A stretch of 64,000 nt of DNA from positions 119,369 to 183,368 of the forward strand of contig NZ_QYCP01000090.1 of the NCBI RefSeq assembly GCF_025506275.1, given 5' to 3'. The notes under the pieces were generated by a model. The model was not told where the DNA came from. It ran no database searches and saw only the letters and a program-made list of their open reading frames with translations. Shown piece after piece: positions 37,798-49,266 of this stretch (positions within the stretch are counted from its first letter, which is position 1; every line of letters starts with the position of its first letter). Source of the stretch: Brevibacterium permense (GTDB lineage Bacteria > Actinomycetota > Actinomycetes > Actinomycetales > Brevibacteriaceae). A program made the translations under genes and the position numbers.

Positions 37798-38463
37798 ATG
37801 GGTGCCTTCGCCATCATCCCGGCAGCCCCGGTGCTGCTCGAGAACATCGACCTCAGCGAGACCTCGCGGATGGTTGAACTGCGGACCGCCATCCGCGATA
37901 CCGTGAGTACGCAGACCGATTGGGCCCTGCCCGTCGAGACCCTGCCACCCGTGGCCGGACTCGGCGGCTGGGGAATCGACCGCGGCGTCGATATTCGCAC
38001 CGGTCAGTATCTGTCCGGGACCGACTGGGTCGAAACCGTTGACACCCTGACGACGGATGAACGCAGACTCGCCGAGGCGGCCGACTCCGCCATCATCGTC
38101 GCGATCCTTCACGCTCACGCCGCCGGCATCGACTTCGGCCCGCTCGGATCGAGTGAGAATCTTCTGCTCCCCATCGACTTTTCCGGAGCCGCATCAGAGG
38201 ACGCGCCCTTGGCCCCGATCGACGGTGCCGCGGAATTCGATCGTGCTGTCATCGAGACACTCACCTCCGGGACGTCGATCGACCCCGAACCACTGTTCGA
38301 CCTCTGCGATCAAGCGGAGACCATGGCCGCCAATCTCAGTGTGCTCGCTGCTGGTATCCGCCACGCCGTCGACCAGGGTGCACGTTTCTCGTCTCTGGAA
38401 CCGGTCGTCGACGAACGTGTCCACGAAGTGCGGACACTCTGCGGCACCGGACTCTGGGAGTGA
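37798..38463 (+). CDS. conserved actinobacterial protein between miaB and miaA (Rv2728c-like)
   Basis: 221 residues starting one base after the miaB stop. AIIPAAPVLLENIDL at the start and SAIIVAILHAHAAGIDFGPL in the middle fit the class III extradiol-dioxygenase-like proteins found at this spot in mycobacteria (for example Rv2728c). The LigB-type metal residues are not obvious, so enzymatic activity is doubtful. Co-transcription with miaB and miaA suggests a link to tRNA modification, unproven. Confidence 0.7.
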   Translation: MGAFAIIPAAPVLLENIDLSETSRMVELRTAIRDTVSTQTDWALPVETLPPVAGLGGWGIDRGVDIRTGQYLSGTDWVETVDTLTTDERRLAEAADSAIIVAILHAHAAGIDFGPLGSSENLLLPIDFSGAASEDAPLAPIDGAAEFDRAVIETLTSGTSIDPEPLFDLCDQAETMAANLSVLAAGIRHAVDQGARFSSLEPVVDERVHEVRTLCGTGLWE

Positions 38464-38469
38464 TCGCCG

Positions 38470-39390
38470 ATGGCTGAGGACACTTCGCCGATCATCACCG
38501 TCGTCGGAGCCACCGCCACCGGGAAATCGGACCTGGCGCTGGATCTGGCCGACCGCCTCGGCGGGGAGATCATCAACACGGATTCGATGCAGTTCTACCG
38601 AGGGATGGACATCGGCACGGCGAAGCTGCCGGCCGATGAGCGGCGGGGGATTCCGCATCACCTCATCGACATCCTCGACGTCGCCGAAGAAGCGAACGTT
38701 CAGGACTTCCAGGCACGTGCGCGGGCAGCGATCGCGGACATCCGGGAGCGCGGACTGCGGCCGATCCTCGTCGGCGGGTCCGGACTCTATGTGCGCGCCG
38801 CCGTCGACCATATGGAGTTTCCTGGTACCGATCCCGAGATGCGGGCTCGCCTCGAGGCCGAGGTTGCCGGGGACCGGTGGGCGCTGCATCAGAAGCTGCG
38901 AGAGCTCGACCCGAAAGCGGCCGAGAAGATCACCGTCAACGACCAACGACGTATCGCACGAGCCCTCGAAGTCATCGAACTCACGGGACGTCCCTTCAGC
39001 GCCCAACTGCCGGACTACCAGGAGATAGAACCGACCATTCATCTGGGATTGAGCATGGACCGGGCGATTCTGCATGAGCGCATCGCCACCCGAGTCGAGC
39101 TCATGTGGGACCACGGCTGGGTCGACGAAGTGACGCGACTGCTCGACGTTGGGCTGGCCGAAGGCAAGACGGCGTCTCGCGCGATCGGATACGCACAGAT
39201 CCAGCGCCACCTGGCCGGAGAGCTCACTGCCGCCCAGGCGAAGGAGGAGACGACGATTCGCACCCGGCAGTTCGCACGCCGACAGGACACCTGGTTCCGC
39301 CGCGACCCGCGCATCCGCTGGATCGACGGCAGCGCTGCCGACGCCGAACAGAATCTGGCGGCCGCGCTCGATGTGCTGGGCGATCGCTGA
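38470..39390 (+). CDS. miaA: tRNA dimethylallyltransferase
   Basis: 306 residues. Adds a dimethylallyl group to A37. P-loop GATATGKS (residues 13-20), DSMQFYRGMDIGTAK, LVGGSGLYVRAAVDH, DQRRIARALEVIELTGRP and the late ETTIRTRQFARRQDTWFRRD. GGAGTGATC lies just before the ATG, six bases after the preceding stop, so it is in the miaB operon. Confidence 0.95.
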   Translation: MAEDTSPIITVVGATATGKSDLALDLADRLGGEIINTDSMQFYRGMDIGTAKLPADERRGIPHHLIDILDVAEEANVQDFQARARAAIADIRERGLRPILVGGSGLYVRAAVDHMEFPGTDPEMRARLEAEVAGDRWALHQKLRELDPKAAEKITVNDQRRIARALEVIELTGRPFSAQLPDYQEIEPTIHLGLSMDRAILHERIATRVELMWDHGWVDEVTRLLDVGLAEGKTASRAIGYAQIQRHLAGELTAAQAKEETTIRTRQFARRQDTWFRRDPRIRWIDGSAADAEQNLAAALDVLGDR

Positions 39391-39454
39391 CGACGTGGCC
39401 GTCGGCACTCGACGTCCTGAACGTGCACTGAAGACCTGACTGGACGCTCACCGA

Positions 39455-39460
39455 TAAGAT
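39455..39460 (+). promoter_or_regulatory. -10 element TAAGAT, leaderless dapF
   Basis: TAAGAT plus six bases to the ATG at 39467. Confidence 0.5.
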
Positions 39461-39466
39461 GGAGCC

Positions 39467-40456
39467 ATGAGCACTCCGGATACCCCGTTCGCCGCCTGGA
39501 CCGATGTCAGCTTCGTCAAGGGGCACGGCACCCAGAACGACTTCGTTCTGCTCTCCGACGACGACAGCACACTGGAGATGCATCCCGAAACTGTGGCCAC
39601 GCTCGCCGACCGACGCGCCGGACTCGGCGCCGACGGCATCATCCGCATCGTGCGCTCCGCCGCCAGCGGCATCCCGGGAGCCGCCGAACAGGCCGACGCC
39701 GGTGCCGAATGGTTCATGGACTACTACAACAACGACGGCAGCCTCTCCGAGATGTGCGGCAACGGCGTTCGCGTCTTCGCCCACGCACTGGTGACCAGCG
39801 GTCGAGTCCCCGCCGATGCCCGCGAGATCCTCGTCGGCACCCGTGACGGCATCAAAGCCGTGCGCACCACCCTCAATCCAGCTCTCGGCGTCCAGACCGG
39901 AGACGATGTCGTCGACACCGGCACTGCCGGACCCGGATCCGCCCGCGACGCCTGGTACACGATCGACATGGGCGAATGGTCACTCGACCCCGCGAGCAGC
40001 GTGCTCGTGACCACCGGCGGCATCGACGTCGCCCGTCCCGGACTGCGCGTGTCCACCGGCAACCCGCACACCGTCGTCGCCCTGGCCGAGAACGCCGAAC
40101 TCGCCGCAGCCGAACTGCGCGATGCCCCCGTCCTCGATCCCGTCCCGGCGCAGGGATCCAATGTCGAATACATCGTCATGGAACCGGCCCGGTCCGATGT
40201 GGCCGGGGGAGAAGGCGCCCTGCGCATGCGCGTGTTCGAACGCGGCGTCGGCGAGACCCGCTCCTGCGGAACCGGAGCCTGCGCGGCAGCGATCGCGGCC
40301 CACCACTGGGCCGGCGAGAAGTCGCCTCTGCAGTGGAGAGTCGACGTGCCCGGCGGTCAGCTGCGCATTGAAATCGAACCCAACGCCGAGGGCACGAGCG
40401 GACGAGTCCGCCTTGCCGGTCCCGCAGTCCTCGTCGCCAGCGGCACGATCAGCTGA
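39467..40456 (+). CDS. dapF: diaminopimelate epimerase
   Basis: 329 residues, somewhat longer than the usual 275-290 through inserted loops. Converts LL- to meso-DAP without cofactor. The two active-site cysteines are in EMCGNGVRVFAH (near 90) and ETRSCGTGACAAAI (near 267). KGHGTQNDFVLL opens the first half and VSTGNPHTVV the second. The stop is two bases from the end of the convergent methyltransferase gene. It has its own leaderless promoter despite following miaA. Confidence 0.95.
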   Translation: MSTPDTPFAAWTDVSFVKGHGTQNDFVLLSDDDSTLEMHPETVATLADRRAGLGADGIIRIVRSAASGIPGAAEQADAGAEWFMDYYNNDGSLSEMCGNGVRVFAHALVTSGRVPADAREILVGTRDGIKAVRTTLNPALGVQTGDDVVDTGTAGPGSARDAWYTIDMGEWSLDPASSVLVTTGGIDVARPGLRVSTGNPHTVVALAENAELAAAELRDAPVLDPVPAQGSNVEYIVMEPARSDVAGGEGALRMRVFERGVGETRSCGTGACAAAIAAHHWAGEKSPLQWRVDVPGGQLRIEIEPNAEGTSGRVRLAGPAVLVASGTIS

Positions 40457-40458
40457 GC

Positions 40459-41073
40459 TCAGTCGCGCTCGACCGTGAGCACGCGGAAGCCCTTCGACGA
40501 TCCCGTGCGCACGACCTCGAAACCGTCGCCGAGCATCCCGGCGATCCACTTCTGCAGGGAATCGGCACCGAGGTTCTTCGATACGACGAGATCGGCGCGG
40601 CCGCCCGGCGCCAGACGCGGCAGCCACGTCTCCAAGAGCTCGTGCAGCGCTTCCTTGCCGATGCGGATCGGCGGATTCGACCGGATCGCGGCGAACTGCA
40701 GGTCGGCGGGAACATCCGCAGCGGTGACGGTGTTGATCGTATCGAGACCAAGCCTGCGCGCATTCGCCGCGGTGGCCTCCAGGGACCGGGAGTTGACGTC
40801 GAGCGCCCATACTCGCACATCCACCTCGGCGTCTTGGGCATCCAAGGCCGTGTGCAGGGCGATCGGACCCCAACCGCACCCGAGATCGAGGATATCGCCG
40901 GCCGGCGGCTGAGGCAGATGCCGCAGCAGCACAGCCGTGCCGAGGTCGAGGCGAGTGGGCGAGAACGTGCCGGATACGGTTTCGACGGTGACGGCGCGGC
41001 CGGCCAGATCGAGGTTGAGTACCCGCGACTTGGCCTCGCTGCTCGGCGATTCGGTGAAATAGTGCTCTGACAC
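40459..41073 (-). CDS. class I SAM methyltransferase, RsmC-like
   Basis: 204 residues. SAM-binding loop DLGCGWGPIALHTAL near 60, acidic strand VWALDVNSRS, and SNPPIRIGKEALHELLETWL near 130, the catalytic NPP motif of the RsmC/RlmG group that methylates guanine N2 in rRNA. Only the catalytic half of E. coli RsmC is present. Starts at GTG 41073 with a leaderless -10 element. Exact rRNA position cannot be told. Confidence 0.85.
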   Translation of the reverse strand: MSEHYFTESPSSEAKSRVLNLDLAGRAVTVETVSGTFSPTRLDLGTAVLLRHLPQPPAGDILDLGCGWGPIALHTALDAQDAEVDVRVWALDVNSRSLEATAANARRLGLDTINTVTAADVPADLQFAAIRSNPPIRIGKEALHELLETWLPRLAPGGRADLVVSKNLGADSLQKWIAGMLGDGFEVVRTGSSKGFRVLTVERD

Positions 41074-41079
41074 CGTTTC

Positions 41080-41085
41080 AGTCTA
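41080..41085 (-). promoter_or_regulatory. -10 element TAGACT, leaderless methyltransferase gene
   Basis: On the minus strand, TAGACT plus six bases (GAAACG) to the GTG at 41073. Confidence 0.5.
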
Positions 41086-41202
41086 GACGGCTGTGGGAGA
41101 ATTGATGGACACCACCGTCGGTGCGAATCGCCGTGACCGGTGGCAAGCATGACGACGCCCGCACGAGAAGTCGCGTACGGGCGGCAGAGAACAAAGGAAT
41201 GA

Positions 41203-42671
<1,469 letters not shown>

Positions 42672-42675
<4 letters not shown>

Positions 42676-44642
42676 AGGCTGTCGACACCCTCCTCGAATC
42701 CGCTGTCGGCGCCATCGGCGGATCGCCACGTGAGGGTCAGCAGGAGATGGCGCAGGCGGTCGCCTCGTCGCTGGACAAGGGAATCCATCTGCTCGTGCAG
42801 GCGGGAACCGGCACCGGCAAGTCGTTGGCCTACCTGGTGCCGGCGGCCGAATACGTCACCCGCACCGGCGGGAAGGTCGTCGTGTCAACGGCGACCCTGG
42901 CCCTGCAGACGCAGATCATCCACCGCGACCTGCCGCGGCTGTTCAAGGCCGTGAAGAAGGACCTCGATCCGCTGCCCCGGGCGGCACTGCTCAAGGGGCG
43001 CCGGAACTATGTGTGCAAGCACAAGCTCGCCGGAGGATACCCCGACGAGGGCGAGGGCATGCTCTTCGACCTCGGCGCCGACGCCGAAGCGGGACGCAAA
43101 CCAACAGAACGCTCCGGCCTGGGGGAGGAGATCCAGCGGATCCGCACCTGGGAGAAGACCACCGACACCGGGGACCGGGACGACCTTCTGCCCGGCGTCA
43201 GCGATCGTGCCTGGTCACAGGTGTCCGTCAACGCCTTCGACTGCCTCGGTTCGAACTGTCCGCTGTTCACCGAATGCTTCGCCGAGATCGCCCGGAACAA
43301 AGCCGCCGAAGCCGATATCGTCGTGACGAACCACGCCCTGCTGGCCATCGACGCCTTCGGGGAATCGAACGTACTGCCCGAACACGACGTCATCATCATC
43401 GACGAGGCCCACGAGCTCAAGGACCGGGTGACCAGCGCCCTGTCCGGGCAGATCAATACGAGCATGCTCTCGGCCGCGACGAGTTCCGTACGCAAACACA
43501 CCACCGTCCAGGACGGCGTCGTGTCTCTGCTCGACTCCGGCGCGGCGGCACTCGAACGCGCACAGACCTCGGTGCCCGAGGGACTCATCCTCCACATGAG
43601 CGAGGCCCTCGGTCTGGCACTGGCGCAGATCCGCGACTCCGCCCGCCAGATCATCAACGACATCGGCGGCAAGACCGAGGACGCCGATGCCGGCCGGCAG
43701 ATGGCCAAGGCGCGCTGTCAGGAGATCTTCGAACTCGCCGAACGCTTCTGCGATCCGGGCAAGAACGACGTCATCTGGCTCTCACGCTCGACCTTCCGCG
43801 AGAAGGAGACGACGAATCTCGTCGTCGCGCCCTTGAGCGTGGCCGGGACCATGCGCAACGGCATCTTCGAAGAATCAACGGTCGTGGCCACCTCGGCGAC
43901 CCTGTCTCTGGGCGGGAACTTCGACGCAGTCGCCGCCTCGTTGGGACTCTTCGGACCCGACGCCCCGAAATGGGACAGCCTCGATGTCGGATCACCCTTC
44001 GACTACGGCAAACAGGGAATCCTCTATGTCGCCTCCCACCTGCCCAAGCCCGGACGCAGCGGACTGAGCGAAGAAGCGCTGACCGAACTCGAAGAACTCG
44101 TCGAATCCTCGAACGGCGGTGCACTGGGCCTGTTCTCTTCCCGAGCTGCGGCCAACGCGGCTGCCGAACACCTGCGGAAGAAGTTCGATTTCCCGATCCT
44201 GCTCCAAGGCGAAGACGGCCTGCCGGCGCTGGTCTCTCAATTCTCCGCCGACGACCAGACCTGCCTGTTCGGAACCATGTCTCTATGGCAGGGAGTCGAT
44301 GTGCCGGGACGGACGAACCGCCTGGTCATCATCGATCGTCTGCCGTTCCCACGTCCGGACGACCCGCTCATGCAGGCGCGGGCACGCGATGCCGACCAAC
44401 GGGGAGTCAACGGATTCATGGCCGTGTCGGCCACGCACGCCGCCCTGCGTTTGGCTCAGGGAGCCGGACGCCTCATCCGGTCGACCAAGGACAGGGGAGT
44501 GGTGGCCGTGCTCGACTCGCGGCTGCGCTCGGCCCGGTATGCCGGGTTCCTCGTCAACTCGATGCCGAGGATGTGGCCGACGACGAACTCCGGTCTCGTT
44601 CGCAAGAGCCTGGCAAGGCTTGCCGAAACCGACGAAGGATGA
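42672..44642 (+). CDS. dinG: DinG/XPD-type ATP-dependent DNA helicase
   Basis: 656 residues. 5'-3' iron-sulfur helicase that resolves R-loops and forked structures. Walker A QAGTGTGKSLAY near 45; iron-sulfur cysteines in NYVCKHKL and CLGSNCPLFTEC (about 116-205); DEAH box IIDEAHELKD near 240; motif V/VI GTMSLWQGVDVPG and QGAGRLIRS. GTG start overlaps hflX. No LexA box is visible in front of this pair, although dinG is SOS-controlled in E. coli. The next gene, convergent, is lexA. Confidence 0.93.
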
Positions 44643-44645
44643 CAG

Positions 44646-44678
44646 AAGGGCCCGCGACCGATTCGGTCGCGGGCCTTT
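44646..44678. terminator. bidirectional terminator between dinG and lexA
   Basis: A 15-base stem (one G-U pair) closes on an ATT loop: AAGGGCCCGCGACCG with CGGTCGCGGGCCTTT. The run of T on the plus strand and AAGG on the other side suit termination from both directions. Confidence 0.8.
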
Positions 44679-44708
44679 GTGTTCAGACTGCGGAGAGCCG
44701 GCAGAGGG

Positions 44709-45464
44709 TCAGAGGCGGCGGATGACGGCGACGACGAGGCCCATGATCTGCGCGTAGGTGCCGTCGATGGGTTCGTAGTTCTCGTTCTGCGGCATCAGCC
44801 ACTGCTGACCGGCCTTGCGCTTGAGCGTCTTCACGGTGGCCTCGCCGTCGAGCAGGGCGGCGACGATCTGACCGTTGTCAGCGGTGTGCTGCTTGCGCAC
44901 GACCACCCAGTCGTCGTGGCAGATGGCGGCTTCGATCATCGAATCGCCGACGACCTTGAGCAGGAACATCTCACCGGAGCCGACGACCTGGGTCGGCAGG
45001 GAGAAGACATCGTCGACTTCCTGTTCGGCCAGTATTGGGCCACCGGCGGCGATGCGACCGACGACCGGCACCTGCACGGTGTTGTTGGCGAGCTCCTCGT
45101 ACTTCGCGCGCTCGGCTTCTTCCTCTTCGAACGGATTGACCACTTCGATGGCACGCGGGCGCTTCGGGTCGCGGCGGACATAGCCGAGGCGTTCGAGCTG
45201 GGAGAGCTGGTGGGCGACGCTGGAGAGGGATGCCAGTCCGGCGGCCTTGCCGATCTCGCGCATGCTCGGGGGGTAGCCGTTGGTCACGACCGCGCGTTCG
45301 ATGGTCTCGAGCACGAGACGCTGACGGGGAGTGAGGCGGAAATCGCCCTCACCGGATGACCCCTCAGGGATCTGGACGACGTCGTCATCGGTGCGAGCGG
45401 CAGCGATCTCGCTGGCAACATCTTCGTTGCGAGGCCTGCCTCTGCCTCGTTTGTTCTGAACCAT
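44709..45464 (-). CDS. lexA: SOS repressor LexA
   Basis: 251 residues. An N-terminal extension of about 40 residues (common in actinobacteria) contains the AT-hook-like stretch [11 protein letters not shown]. Winged helix about 45-110 ([20 protein letters not shown]). Self-cleavage site Ala140-Gly141 in GRIAAGGP, with catalytic Ser175 in GDSM and Lys212 in [14 protein letters not shown] lies before the ATG. Two LexA boxes lie in its upstream gap, so it is autoregulated together with the divergent LysM gene. Confidence 0.96.
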   Translation of the reverse strand: MVQNKRGRGRPRNEDVASEIAAARTDDDVVQIPEGSSGEGDFRLTPRQRLVLETIERAVVTNGYPPSMREIGKAAGLASLSSVAHQLSQLERLGYVRRDPKRPRAIEVVNPFEEEEAERAKYEELANNTVQVPVVGRIAAGGPILAEQEVDDVFSLPTQVVGSGEMFLLKVVGDSMIEAAICHDDWVVVRKQHTADNGQIVAALLDGEATVKTLKRKAGQQWLMPQNENYEPIDGTYAQIMGLVVAVIRRL

Positions 45465-45614
45465 TGCTCGTTCCCCTTCGTTCTATTCCCTGCCGCTGAA
45501 CGCCGTGATCTCCGCTTCGGAAATTCTCGTGTCAGTGCCGACTGAGATGGTTCTGACAGATCAATCAACAACGCTGGTTCCCTCTCATTGTCGCATAGAT
45601 GTTCGAGTTGGACT

Positions 45615-45626
45615 GGACATTTGTTC
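45615..45626. promoter_or_regulatory. imperfect LexA box nearer lexA
   Basis: GGAC-ATTT-GTTC departs from the GAAC-N4-GTTC core at one position. It lies 151 bases from the lexA start. Confidence 0.5.
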
Positions 45627-45643
45627 GATTGGCATGTTGAATA

Positions 45644-45655
45644 GAACAGACGTTC
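45644..45655. promoter_or_regulatory. LexA box in the lexA/LysM divergent promoter
   Basis: GAAC-AGAC-GTTC, a perfect core, extended symmetrically as TAGAAC...GTTCTA. It lies 44 bases before the LysM gene, just after a TTGAAT that could be its -35 box. Confidence 0.8.
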
Positions 45656-45698
45656 TACCGATTACTGGTGGAATCGTACGAATGAAAGAGGTAATGCG

Positions 45699-46037
45699 AT
45701 GTCTGCACAGAACACCGAGCTGCACCTGACCCCTCGTGGACGCCAGGCTGTGCGCCTTCTCCGGACCCTGCTCGTCGCTCTCGTTGTCATCGGCGGAGCG
45801 GTACTCCTCGCCACCCAGTCGTTCTCGGCCGCTGCCGTCGCCGAATCGGAGACGGAGAGCATCGGCATCGACGCCGAGGCAGTCGTCGTCGGTGAGGGCG
45901 AATCGCTGTGGACCGTGGCTTCGAATCTCGGAATCGACCGCGACACCCGCGACGTCGTTGCCGATATCGTCGAGATCAACCACCTGGACACCCCGACGGT
46001 TCACCCCGGACAGACCCTCGACGTCCCCGTCCGCTGA
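45699..46037 (+). CDS. LysM-domain protein, probable SOS cell-division suppressor (YneA/DivS-like position)
   Basis: 112 residues. A short cytoplasmic head, one membrane helix about 22-45, then an outside LysM domain (VVGEGESLWTVASNLGID to HPGQTLDVPVR) that should bind peptidoglycan. A small membrane LysM protein divergent from lexA under a shared LexA box is the layout of B. subtilis YneA and C. glutamicum DivS, which halt division during SOS. That role is inferred from place and shape. A ribosome site GAGGTAA precedes the ATG. Confidence 0.8.
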   Translation: MSAQNTELHLTPRGRQAVRLLRTLLVALVVIGGAVLLATQSFSAAAVAESETESIGIDAEAVVVGEGESLWTVASNLGIDRDTRDVVADIVEINHLDTPTVHPGQTLDVPVR

Positions 46038-46162
46038 AGTCGAACCCTGCTCGACCGACAGGGTGCAGGTCCGACCGGCAGCACGCTGACCCGTTCGATC
46101 GGGTGAGCCGACCGGCGGATCTCGATGCCCGACCCGCCGCCCGGGCGGCGGGCGCCTCTCGG

Positions 46163-46168
46163 TAGAAT
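46163..46168 (+). promoter_or_regulatory. -10 element TAGAAT upstream of hisC
   Basis: TAGAAT plus seven bases to the GTG at 46176. An in-frame ATG at 46167 begins inside the -10 box and cannot be on this transcript. Confidence 0.55.
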
Positions 46169-46175
46169 GACCGCC

Positions 46176-47354
46176 GTGGGAAACATCGACTCTCTGCCAG
46201 TGCGCTCTGACCTCGTCGGCCTCAAGCCGTACGGGGCTCCGCACCTCAATGTGCCGGTCCAGCTCAACGTCAACGAGAACGCGTATCCGCTTCCGGATGT
46301 CGTCGTCGACAGCATGCGTACCGCCGTCGACGATCATTTCGCCGGACTCAATCGATATCCCGACCGCGAATTCACCGCACTGCGCGAACACCTCGTCACC
46401 TATCTGGATGGTGTGAACGAACGCGCCGGAGACTCCGTCGACCTCGATCCCTCCATGATCTGGGCCGCCAACGGCTCGAACGAAGTGCTCAGCCACATCG
46501 TCCAGGCCTTCGGTGGGCCGGGCCGCACCGTCTTAGGCTTCACCCCTTCGTATTCGATGCACCCGCTCATCACCACGGGCACAGGTGCCGAATGGCAGCA
46601 CGTCGAACGCAAGGACGACTTCTCTCTCGATGCCGAGACGGTCGCCGCCGAGGTGGCCCGTGCGAATCCGGACATCGTCTTCCTGTGCACCCCGAACAAT
46701 CCGACCGGCACCTCGATCGGCCTCAACGTCATCGAAGCCGCCTACGACAACTGCTCGGGAATCGTCATCGTCGACGAGGCATATGCGGAATTCTCCCGCC
46801 CCGCCAAGTCTTCGGCGATGACACTGCTTGAGGGTCGGCCCCGCCTCGTCGTCTCCCGCACCATGAGCAAGGCCTTCGCCTGTGCCGGCCTGCGCTTGGG
46901 CTACGCCATCGCCGCACCCGAGCTCATCGACGTCCTCCGCCTCGTCCGCCTGCCCTACCACCTGTCCGAGGTCACCCAGGTGCTGGCCTGCACGGCACTC
47001 GAACATGCCGAACTGCTGCTGGGCAACGTCGACCGTCTCATCGACTCGCGCAACCGGATTTCCAGCCATCTCGCCGAGGCGGGCTTCACCGTCCACGACA
47101 GCGATTCGAATTTCGTGCTCTTCGGCAACATCGCCTCACCGGCCGACCTGTGGCAGAAGCTCCTCGACCGCGGAGTCCTCATCCGCGATATCGGCATCAC
47201 CGGCCACGCCCGCGTCAACGCCGGCACCGAGGCAGAGACCGAAGCGTTCCTGACCGCCATCGACGAGATCCTCGCCGAATCACCGGACGTCCTCGCGGAC
47301 CGTCCGCAGTCTCCGACCCCGTCATCAGCCGCCCCGACGAAAGGCACTCCATGA
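46176..47354 (+). CDS. hisC: histidinol-phosphate aminotransferase
   Basis: 392 residues. PLP enzyme of histidine synthesis. Visible: [18 protein letters not shown] near the start, [38 protein letters not shown], and the Schiff-base Lys in [17 protein letters not shown] (near 233). The start is set by the -10 element. A Pro/Ser/Thr tail ends the protein. Its TGA overlaps the hisB ATG (ATGA). hisD, usually the first gene of this operon in actinobacteria, is not upstream. Confidence 0.95.
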   Translation: MGNIDSLPVRSDLVGLKPYGAPHLNVPVQLNVNENAYPLPDVVVDSMRTAVDDHFAGLNRYPDREFTALREHLVTYLDGVNERAGDSVDLDPSMIWAANGSNEVLSHIVQAFGGPGRTVLGFTPSYSMHPLITTGTGAEWQHVERKDDFSLDAETVAAEVARANPDIVFLCTPNNPTGTSIGLNVIEAAYDNCSGIVIVDEAYAEFSRPAKSSAMTLLEGRPRLVVSRTMSKAFACAGLRLGYAIAAPELIDVLRLVRLPYHLSEVTQVLACTALEHAELLLGNVDRLIDSRNRISSHLAEAGFTVHDSDSNFVLFGNIASPADLWQKLLDRGVLIRDIGITGHARVNAGTEAETEAFLTAIDEILAESPDVLADRPQSPTPSSAAPTKGTP

Positions 47355-47947
47355 GGCAGGCCCAGAACTCACGCACCACGTCAGAGTCCACGGTGTCCGT
47401 GTCCGTCAACCTCGACGGCACCGGCACCTCGACCATCTCGACGAGCGTGCCGTTCTTCGACCATATGCTCACCGCCCTGTCGAAGCACTCGATGATCGAC
47501 CTCGACATCACTGCCACCGGCGACACGCACATCGACGTCCACCACACCGTCGAGGACACCTCGATCGTGCTCGGCCAGACGCTGCGGGAAGCGCTCGGTG
47601 ACAAGGTCGGCATCCGCCGCTACGGCTTCGCCGCCGTCCCGCTGGACGAGGCGCTGGCCCAGTGCGTCGTCGACGTCTCCGGTCGCCCCTACTTCGTCCA
47701 CGAAGGCGAGCCCGAAGGCCAGCAGTACCACCTCATCGGCGGCCACTTCACCGGTTCGATGACCTCCCACTCGCTGGAATCCATCGCCTTCAACGGCGGA
47801 CTGACCGTCCACCTCGACCTTGTCCGCGGCCGCGACCCGCACCACATCGTCGAAGCCGAGTTCAAGGCCTTCGCCCGCGCGCTGCGCGAGGCCGTCGAAA
47901 CGGATCCGCGCAGCAACTCCGTTCCCAGCACCAAGGGAGTCCTGTGA
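47351..47947 (+). CDS. hisB: imidazoleglycerol-phosphate dehydratase
   Basis: 198 residues, the monofunctional form without a phosphatase domain. Motifs with metal-binding histidines: [46 protein letters not shown] and [17 protein letters not shown]. Start ATG overlaps the hisC stop; the end overlaps the GTG of the following membrane protein (GTGA). Confidence 0.96.
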   Translation: MRQAQNSRTTSESTVSVSVNLDGTGTSTISTSVPFFDHMLTALSKHSMIDLDITATGDTHIDVHHTVEDTSIVLGQTLREALGDKVGIRRYGFAAVPLDEALAQCVVDVSGRPYFVHEGEPEGQQYHLIGGHFTGSMTSHSLESIAFNGGLTVHLDLVRGRDPHHIVEAEFKAFARALREAVETDPRSNSVPSTKGVL

Positions 47948-48546
47948 GCACGACCGTCATCGTGACCCCGTTCGGGGTCGCCCAACAGTTGGCCGCCGCC
48001 TGCGTGCTGTCGAACATCTCCGGCACCATCGTGCCGATCGGCGAGTTCAGCGGAATCGTCCTCGCCGACACGGATGTCAAAGCCGGCAACGAGGCGGCCG
48101 CCGCGATCTCGAAGCTCGCCGGCAAACATGAGGTCCTCCTCCTCGTGCGCAGCGAAGAGCAGATCGACGCAGGCCACTTCCGCCACGGCGCCCGCGAATC
48201 CGATGTGCCGGCCGGGCTGGCGCTGAAGAACCTGCCCGATGTGCTCGAAAGTCTGCTGCTCGAAACCGTTGCCGCAGAGGACGTCGAGGGCAATATCCCG
48301 ACCTCATCGATGACGAAGCTGCAGGCCAGCGCCGCCACAATGAGCCCGGGACGGGCCGCCATGGCACGCACCGCGCTGCTGTGGATCATCGCCGCCGTCC
48401 TCGCCGGACTCGTCATGGCCTTCGGTATCGCCCTGGCCCTGGGCGGGAACACCATCGCCTGGGTCGTCGCCGCACTCGGTGCCATCGTCCTCGGGTTCTC
48501 CCTGTGGAGGATCTGGTCGGTGCTGAGCAAGGGGGCGAAGCGATGA
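47944..48546 (+). CDS. hypothetical protein with two membrane helices inside the his operon
   Basis: 200 residues. About 1-130 is a soluble domain ([20 protein letters not shown] opening, [11 protein letters not shown]); two hydrophobic helices follow at about 140-165 and 168-190, then a basic end. No family recognised. It overlaps both neighbours (GTGA with hisB, ATGA with hisH), so it is tightly coupled to histidine genes and probably not a chance insertion. Its role is unknown. Confidence 0.75.
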   Translation: MSTTVIVTPFGVAQQLAAACVLSNISGTIVPIGEFSGIVLADTDVKAGNEAAAAISKLAGKHEVLLLVRSEEQIDAGHFRHGARESDVPAGLALKNLPDVLESLLLETVAAEDVEGNIPTSSMTKLQASAATMSPGRAAMARTALLWIIAAVLAGLVMAFGIALALGGNTIAWVVAALGAIVLGFSLWRIWSVLSKGAKR

Positions 48547-49208
48547 CGACGGTTGCCGTCCTCGACTACGGTGCCGGAAACGTCCGCTCCGCCGTGCGTG
48601 CGGTCGCCGCAGCCGGCGCCGAGGTCACGCTCACAGCCGATCACGATGTCATCAACGACTCCGACGGACTGCTGGTCCCCGGCGTCGGCGCCTTTTCGGC
48701 CGTCATGGCCGGACTGGAGAACGTCGGGGGAGTCGACCTCATCCGGGCGCGCCACGAACAGGGTCGACCGCTGCTCGGCATCTGCGTCGGCCTCCAGGTG
48801 TTCTTCGCCCGCGGTGTCGAACACGGAGTCAAGACCGAGGGCATCGGTCTGTGGCCCGGAGCCGTCACCGGCCTCGAGGCACCGGTCATCCCGCACATGG
48901 GATGGTCGAAGGTCAACGCTCCCACAGACTCGGCCATGTTCGCCGGCATCGGAGACGAACGCTTCTACTTCGTCCACTCCTACGCCGCGACCGAGCCGCC
49001 GGCGAACGCGACGGTGACGACCGCCCGCCACGGCAATGACTTCATCGCCGCAGTCGAAGACGGAACCACCTGGGCAGCACAGTTCCATCCCGAGAAATCC
49101 GCCGAGGCTGGCGCCGAGCTCCTGCGCAACTGGCTCGCCTCGTTCGCCGCCGACAGCAGCCCGGGCAACAGCTCCGGCACCAACCCCACAGACTCACTCA
49201 GCTCCTGA
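48543..49208 (+). CDS. hisH: imidazole glycerol phosphate synthase, glutaminase subunit
   Basis: 221 residues. Class I glutamine amidotransferase: GVGAFSAVM, oxyanion loop region, nucleophile Cys in [13 protein letters not shown] (near 82), and the His and Glu of the triad in [12 protein letters not shown] (near 188). Ammonia is passed to HisF, which is not in this window. Overlaps the preceding gene by four bases. Confidence 0.95.
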   Translation: MTTVAVLDYGAGNVRSAVRAVAAAGAEVTLTADHDVINDSDGLLVPGVGAFSAVMAGLENVGGVDLIRARHEQGRPLLGICVGLQVFFARGVEHGVKTEGIGLWPGAVTGLEAPVIPHMGWSKVNAPTDSAMFAGIGDERFYFVHSYAATEPPANATVTTARHGNDFIAAVEDGTTWAAQFHPEKSAEAGAELLRNWLASFAADSSPGNSSGTNPTDSLSS

Positions 49209-49266
49209 CCGAGCACACCGACTATGGTTGCCTCAAACCCCGTGGCACCCTGGCAGAAAGGTCACA

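Noticed and set aside
45699..46037. LysM gene as a secreted hydrolase
   Set aside because: There is no catalytic domain; only a membrane helix and one LysM are present.
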